Below, one piece after another: positions 5,718-7,342 of a stretch of DNA of 7,342 nucleotides. The DNA is from Prevotellaceae bacterium (GTDB lineage: Bacteria; Bacteroidota; Bacteroidia; Bacteroidales; Bacteroidaceae), in assembly GCA_030523505.1 (NCBI GenBank), contig JAUNIK010000133.1:1-7342 (forward strand), written 5' to 3'. Numbering within the stretch: position 1 is the stretch's first letter; each line of letters begins with the position of its first letter. The position numbers and the translations under genes are program-made. The notes below the pieces were generated by a model. That model saw nothing but the letters and a program-made list of their open reading frames with translations, ran no database searches and had not been told where the DNA came from.

Positions 5718-5885
5718 AGCCCCCCAGCCCCCAAAGGGGGAGTAAAGGGTAAATGCTTAGTATTCCAATAACTTTTAACTCCATCATGCATTACATCCGC
5801 GACAAACCTATCTGCTATTCCCAGTCTTCCTCCGTGTGGCAAGGCTATTAAGGCACCTCCCCTTTGGGGAGGCTGGGTGGGGCTT
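5718..5885. repeat. Inverted pair of C-rich palindromes (MITE-like unit)
   Basis: The left end at 5718-5742 starts AAGCCCCCCAGCC and contains CCCCC-AAA-GGGGG (5728-5740). The right end at 5856-5885 contains CCTCCCC-TTT-GGGGAGG (5856-5872) and then CTGGGTGGGGCTT, the reverse complement of the left layout. The two ends therefore face each other around about 113 bp of unique sequence, like a miniature inverted-repeat element. No transposase or clear target-site duplication is visible, so mobility is not shown. Confidence 0.6.
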
Positions 5886-5895
5886 CTTTCAGGCC

Positions 5896-5983
5896 CCAAA
5901 TGAACCCTTCATTTCAGCCAAATAAGCACCTTATTACGGCACAATAAGCACCTTGTTTCGCCCAAATGAAACCCTCATTTCAT
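5896..5983. repeat. Four tandem 22-bp palindromic units
   Basis: Units start at 5896, 5918, 5940 and 5962, exactly 22 bp apart. Each is an imperfect dyad around a 3-5 nt centre: AAATGAA-CCC-TTCATTT in unit 1, AATAAG-CAC-CTTATT in unit 2, AATAAG-CAC-CTTGTT in unit 3, and AAATGA-AACCC-TCATTT in unit 4. Units 1 and 4 resemble each other, as do 2 and 3, giving an A-B-B-A order. Unit 2 begins with CCAAATAAGC, the same ten bases as the arm of the palindromes around the ATPase gene. Repeated protein binding, in the manner of iterons or a multi-site operator, is the simplest reading. Confidence 0.8.
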
Positions 5984-6159
5984 GGCTTTTACAGCCACGG
6001 CAAAAGAATCATCACAGAATGCCCGAAAATCTCTATCCGGATAAGGATCAACAGCCCACAGTAGGCATCATACATAGCAGTTCGTTGCATTCCTGAGATT
6101 CCATGCCCCAAACCATAATTATTAACAAAACAAGACCCGAGCCCCGAAACGGTCGCAAC

Positions 6160-6294
6160 AGGAGCCCCTCCCCAGCCCTCCCCTAATTGGGAGGGAGCAT
6201 TGAGTGAAATTCCCTCAATCAATAAAGGGTAATCACAATCCTCCCCCATTTGGGGGGGAGTTAGAGGGGGGCTTGTTGTTTACAGGGGGCTCCT
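6160..6294. repeat. Nested inverted repeat with two C-rich palindromes
   Basis: Outer arms AGGAGCCCC (6160-6168) and GGGGCTCCT (6286-6294) are perfectly complementary. Inside lie two palindromes of the C-rich family in opposite orientation: CCCTCCC/GGGAGGG (6176-6182 and 6189-6195) and CTCCCCC/GGGGGAG (6241-6247 and 6254-6260), the second followed by GGGGGGCTT. The whole 135-bp block could fold as one large branched hairpin. It ends 7 bp before the HU start codon, so in RNA it would lie in the HU leader. Confidence 0.65.
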
Positions 6295-6301
6295 ATTTAG
6301 T

Positions 6302-6739
6302 ATGATTTCTTACAAGCTTATCAAGAACAACAATGCTTCGTCGGCAAACTATGGTCGTTACTATGCCCGTGCAGTGATGACCGATGAGTTCAACCTCGAG
6401 GCAATCGCAGAGCGTATCCAGCGCAACTGCTCAATGAAGAAGTCGGATGTCCTCGGCGTCCTCACCGAAATGGTGGAGGTGATGCGCGACGAGCTCCAGG
6501 CCAGCCACACCGTCCGTATCGACGGTCTCGGCACCTTCAAGGTCGGTATCAAGAGCCGTTATGCGAAGACCGACTCCGAGTTCAACGCCGCACAGCACAT
6601 CTACGGCAGCCGTGTCAACTTCCGTCCAGAGTACAGTGTCGTTGCCACCGGCACCTATGTCGATGATGAGGGTAACACCAAGGTGAAGAAGACCCACATC
6701 TCCGATCTCACCAAGGATCTGAAGTTCCAGATGTATTAA
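6302..6739 (+). CDS. HU family DNA-binding protein (HU-HIG type)
   Basis: A 145-residue histone-like protein. It begins with the Bacteroidetes-specific extension (YKLIKNNNASSANYGRYYARAV, split here as residues 4-13 and 14-25), followed by the HU helical dimer region (about 28-68; FNLEAIAERIQ, KKSDVLGVLTEMVEVM) and the hallmark VRIDGLGTFKV (71-81). The arm region contains FRPEYSVV, and the tail after residue 120 is an extra lysine-rich extension. It is longer than classic 90-residue HU, as expected for this group. HU proteins bend and compact DNA as dimers and also act as cofactors in replication and site-specific recombination. The gene is more GC-rich than the ATPase gene upstream. It has no clear Shine-Dalgarno and is followed by a C-rich hairpin. 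Confidence 0.9.
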   Translation: MISYKLIKNNNASSANYGRYYARAVMTDEFNLEAIAERIQRNCSMKKSDVLGVLTEMVEVMRDELQASHTVRIDGLGTFKVGIKSRYAKTDSEFNAAQHIYGSRVNFRPEYSVVATGTYVDDEGNTKVKKTHISDLTKDLKFQMY

Positions 6740-6740
6740 G

Positions 6741-6809
6741 ACCCACCCCCCTCACCCCCTCCCGTTATATAGGGAGGGGGAGTGAAATGCCTTGGTGGGC
6801 GGGGGGGGG
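6741..6809. repeat. C-rich palindrome behind the HU gene, with G-run
   Basis: CCCCCTCCC (6755-6763) and GGGAGGGGG (6772-6780) form a perfect 9-bp stem with an 8-nt loop, 15 bp after the HU stop codon. The strong stem could stall or end transcription, but there is no T-run directly behind it. It belongs to the same repeat family as the copies at 5718 and 7284. The stretch GGTGGGCGGGGGGGGG at 6794-6809 adds an unusually long G-run. Its length may vary by slippage, and it could form a quadruplex. Confidence 0.65.
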
Positions 6810-6810
6810 A

Positions 6811-7125
6811 TTTAAGGTAAGATTTATGTTAGATTTTATATAGATTTTAGTTCAGATTTCGAGGAGCTTGCGACGATCTACTCTAAAACACCCACTAAGA
6901 AGCGAAGAATTTGAGCGCATTTTCAGTTAAGATTTTAGTTATAGATTATGGTATGGATAAAAATCCGTAAACAAAATCCTTACTAAAAATACGCTCCAGT
7001 GCGTCGCTCTATTGAGAACGATTTGATGGGGATCGCCCTTCGGGCTCGACATCCAAACAAAAATCTTAAATAAAATCCAAAAGAAAATCACCAAATCACA
7101 AATCATCAAATCAATAAATGTAACT
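6811..7125. other. Repeat-rich structured spacer ahead of the smalltalk-like gene
   Basis: Contains no gene. AGATTT-type repeats start at 6820, 6831, 6842 and 6854 (11-12 bp apart), with another AGATTTTA at 6930. The complementary AAAATC occurs at 7060, 7072 and 7084, exactly 12 bp apart, so 6821-6849 can pair imperfectly with 7060-7089. Inside, GAGCGCATTTT (6913-6923) pairs with AAAATACGCTC (6986-6996) with one G-T, and GCCC-TTC-GGGC forms a small hairpin near 7034-7044. Just before the gene, AAATCA is repeated at 7085, 7093, 7100 and 7108. This suggests a folded leader RNA or a protein-binding spacer. Confidence 0.55.
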
Positions 7126-7281
7126 ATGAACAAGAACAATTTCAATCTGAATTTTTGGATCAAGATTGCCATCACCCTTCTCTCTGCCTTTGCTGCTGCC
7201 ATGGGCGCCTCCGCCTGCGGTATGTCTGATGTGGCTGCAATAGCCACAGGCTGCGCGGCCGGAAGCATACTAAATGCGTAA
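7126..7281 (+). CDS. Smalltalk-like small membrane protein
   Basis: A 51-residue protein with an Asn-rich start (MNKNNFNLNFW), then IKIAITLLSAFAAAMGASAC (residues 12-31), a hydrophobic segment ending in Gly-Ala-Ser-Ala-Cys. This pattern of F/W, a Lys, an Ala/Leu/Thr-rich helix and a closing small-residue-Cys motif matches the Bacteroidetes 'smalltalk' proteins, which are usually about 30 residues and lie directly behind HU genes and before an N-acetylmuramoyl-L-alanine amidase. Here a further 20 residues (GMSDVAAIATGCAAGSILNA) follow, so the protein is longer than usual. The family's function is unknown; the segment may be a membrane helix or a lipoprotein signal. The frame is too short for many gene finders. 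The ATG at 7126 is preceded by AAATCA repeats rather than a Shine-Dalgarno. Confidence 0.75.
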   Translation: MNKNNFNLNFWIKIAITLLSAFAAAMGASACGMSDVAAIATGCAAGSILNA

Positions 7282-7283
7282 AA

Positions 7284-7314
7284 GCCCCCCTCCATCTCCC
7301 CCCATTAGGGGGAG
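7284..7314. repeat. C-rich palindrome behind the smalltalk-like gene
   Basis: CTCCCCC (7296-7302) and GGGGGAG (7308-7314) form a 7-bp stem with a 5-nt loop, preceded by AGCCCCCCTCC. It has the same orientation and layout as the copies at 5718, 6163 and 6741. It starts 3 bp after the stop codon and may serve as a transcription end or simply be another dispersed copy. Confidence 0.65.
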
Positions 7315-7342
7315 TGCCAGGAAGTTAGCCCTGTATGTCGGA

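Larger units (their letters stand above)
5583..6301. other. 719-bp gene-free region rich in repeats
   Basis: No reading frame here is convincing: the two reverse-strand frames (5657-5899 and 5989-6249) run through C-rich repeats and translate into repeat-type PPQRGG or GEGWGG strings. The region holds a 10-bp tandem (TTCCGCCAAA at 5632 and 5642), a TAACTTTG at 5699-5706 that fits the -7 consensus but lacks a -33 partner, two inverted pairs of C-rich palindromes, a 22-bp tandem array, and a 10-bp palindrome TATCCGGATA near 6034. Stretches 5743-5850 and 5985-6158 are not repetitive within this window and I cannot identify them. A promoter for the HU gene must lie here or further upstream, but I could not assign it. 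Confidence 0.7.

Noticed and set aside
5657..5899. 80-residue reverse-strand frame with PPQRGG-type segments
   Set aside because: Both ends are translations of C-rich palindromic repeats; only a short middle part looks protein-like, so it is not counted as a gene.
5989..6249. 86-residue reverse-strand frame
   Set aside because: It runs through the C-rich repeats near 6163-6249 and has no domain or suitable promoter; probably chance.
6939..7295. 118-residue reverse-strand frame across the smalltalk-like gene
   Set aside because: It is antisense to the better-supported 51-residue gene and covers AT-rich repeats that read as hydrophobic residues.

Overview
This window most likely comes from the order Bacteroidales, plausibly Prevotella or a close relative. 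The main reasons are a textbook Bacteroidetes promoter (TTTG, 20 bp, TAnnTTTG) in front of the reverse-strand ATPase, weak Shine-Dalgarno sequences before almost every gene, an HU-HIG type histone-like protein followed by a 'smalltalk'-like small protein, and many C-rich palindromic repeats of the kind scattered through Prevotella-like genomes. The genus is an inference.

Layout. Bases 1-360 are a non-coding, AT-rich leader with an 11-bp iteron-like tandem array (112-155, outlier at 80), a seven-codon reading frame behind a strong Shine-Dalgarno, a 10-bp direct repeat and a small hairpin. Bases 361-3926 form one tight forward operon of six genes: an unknown basic protein, a small membrane protein, a replisome-organizer-like protein (DUF4373/Lin1244-like), a RepA-like RecA-fold ATPase, a CHC2 zinc-finger/Toprim primase-like protein and a 60-residue helix-turn-helix protein. 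Several joints are ATGA overlaps or gaps of a few bases. Together they look like the replication module of a mobile element (integrated phage, plasmid or island): DNA-binding organizer, helicase-like ATPase and primase. No integrase, relaxase, capsid or terminase gene lies in the window.

Bases 3984-5582 hold a reverse-strand AAA_14/DUF4143 ATPase. It is bracketed by two copies of the same 32-bp palindrome (CCRAATAAGC, 12-nt loop, GCTTATTTGG); the upstream copy overlaps the -33 promoter element. Bases 5583-6301 contain no convincing gene. They hold two inverted pairs of C-rich palindromes and an array of four exact 22-bp units, each an imperfect dyad, one carrying the same CCAAATAAGC core as the brackets.

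Bases 6302-7281 carry an HU-family protein and, after a 386-bp repeat-rich spacer, a 51-residue smalltalk-like protein. In Bacteroidales this pair is often followed by an N-acetylmuramoyl-L-alanine amidase, which would lie beyond the right edge.

Most unusual points: the palindrome-bracketed ATPase with its related 22-bp array; a C-rich repeat sitting in frame inside the RepA-like ATPase gene; the helically phased repeats in the leader and in the HU-smalltalk spacer; and at least seven copies of the C-rich palindrome in 7.3 kb. All family names come from motif recognition by eye; no database search was possible.
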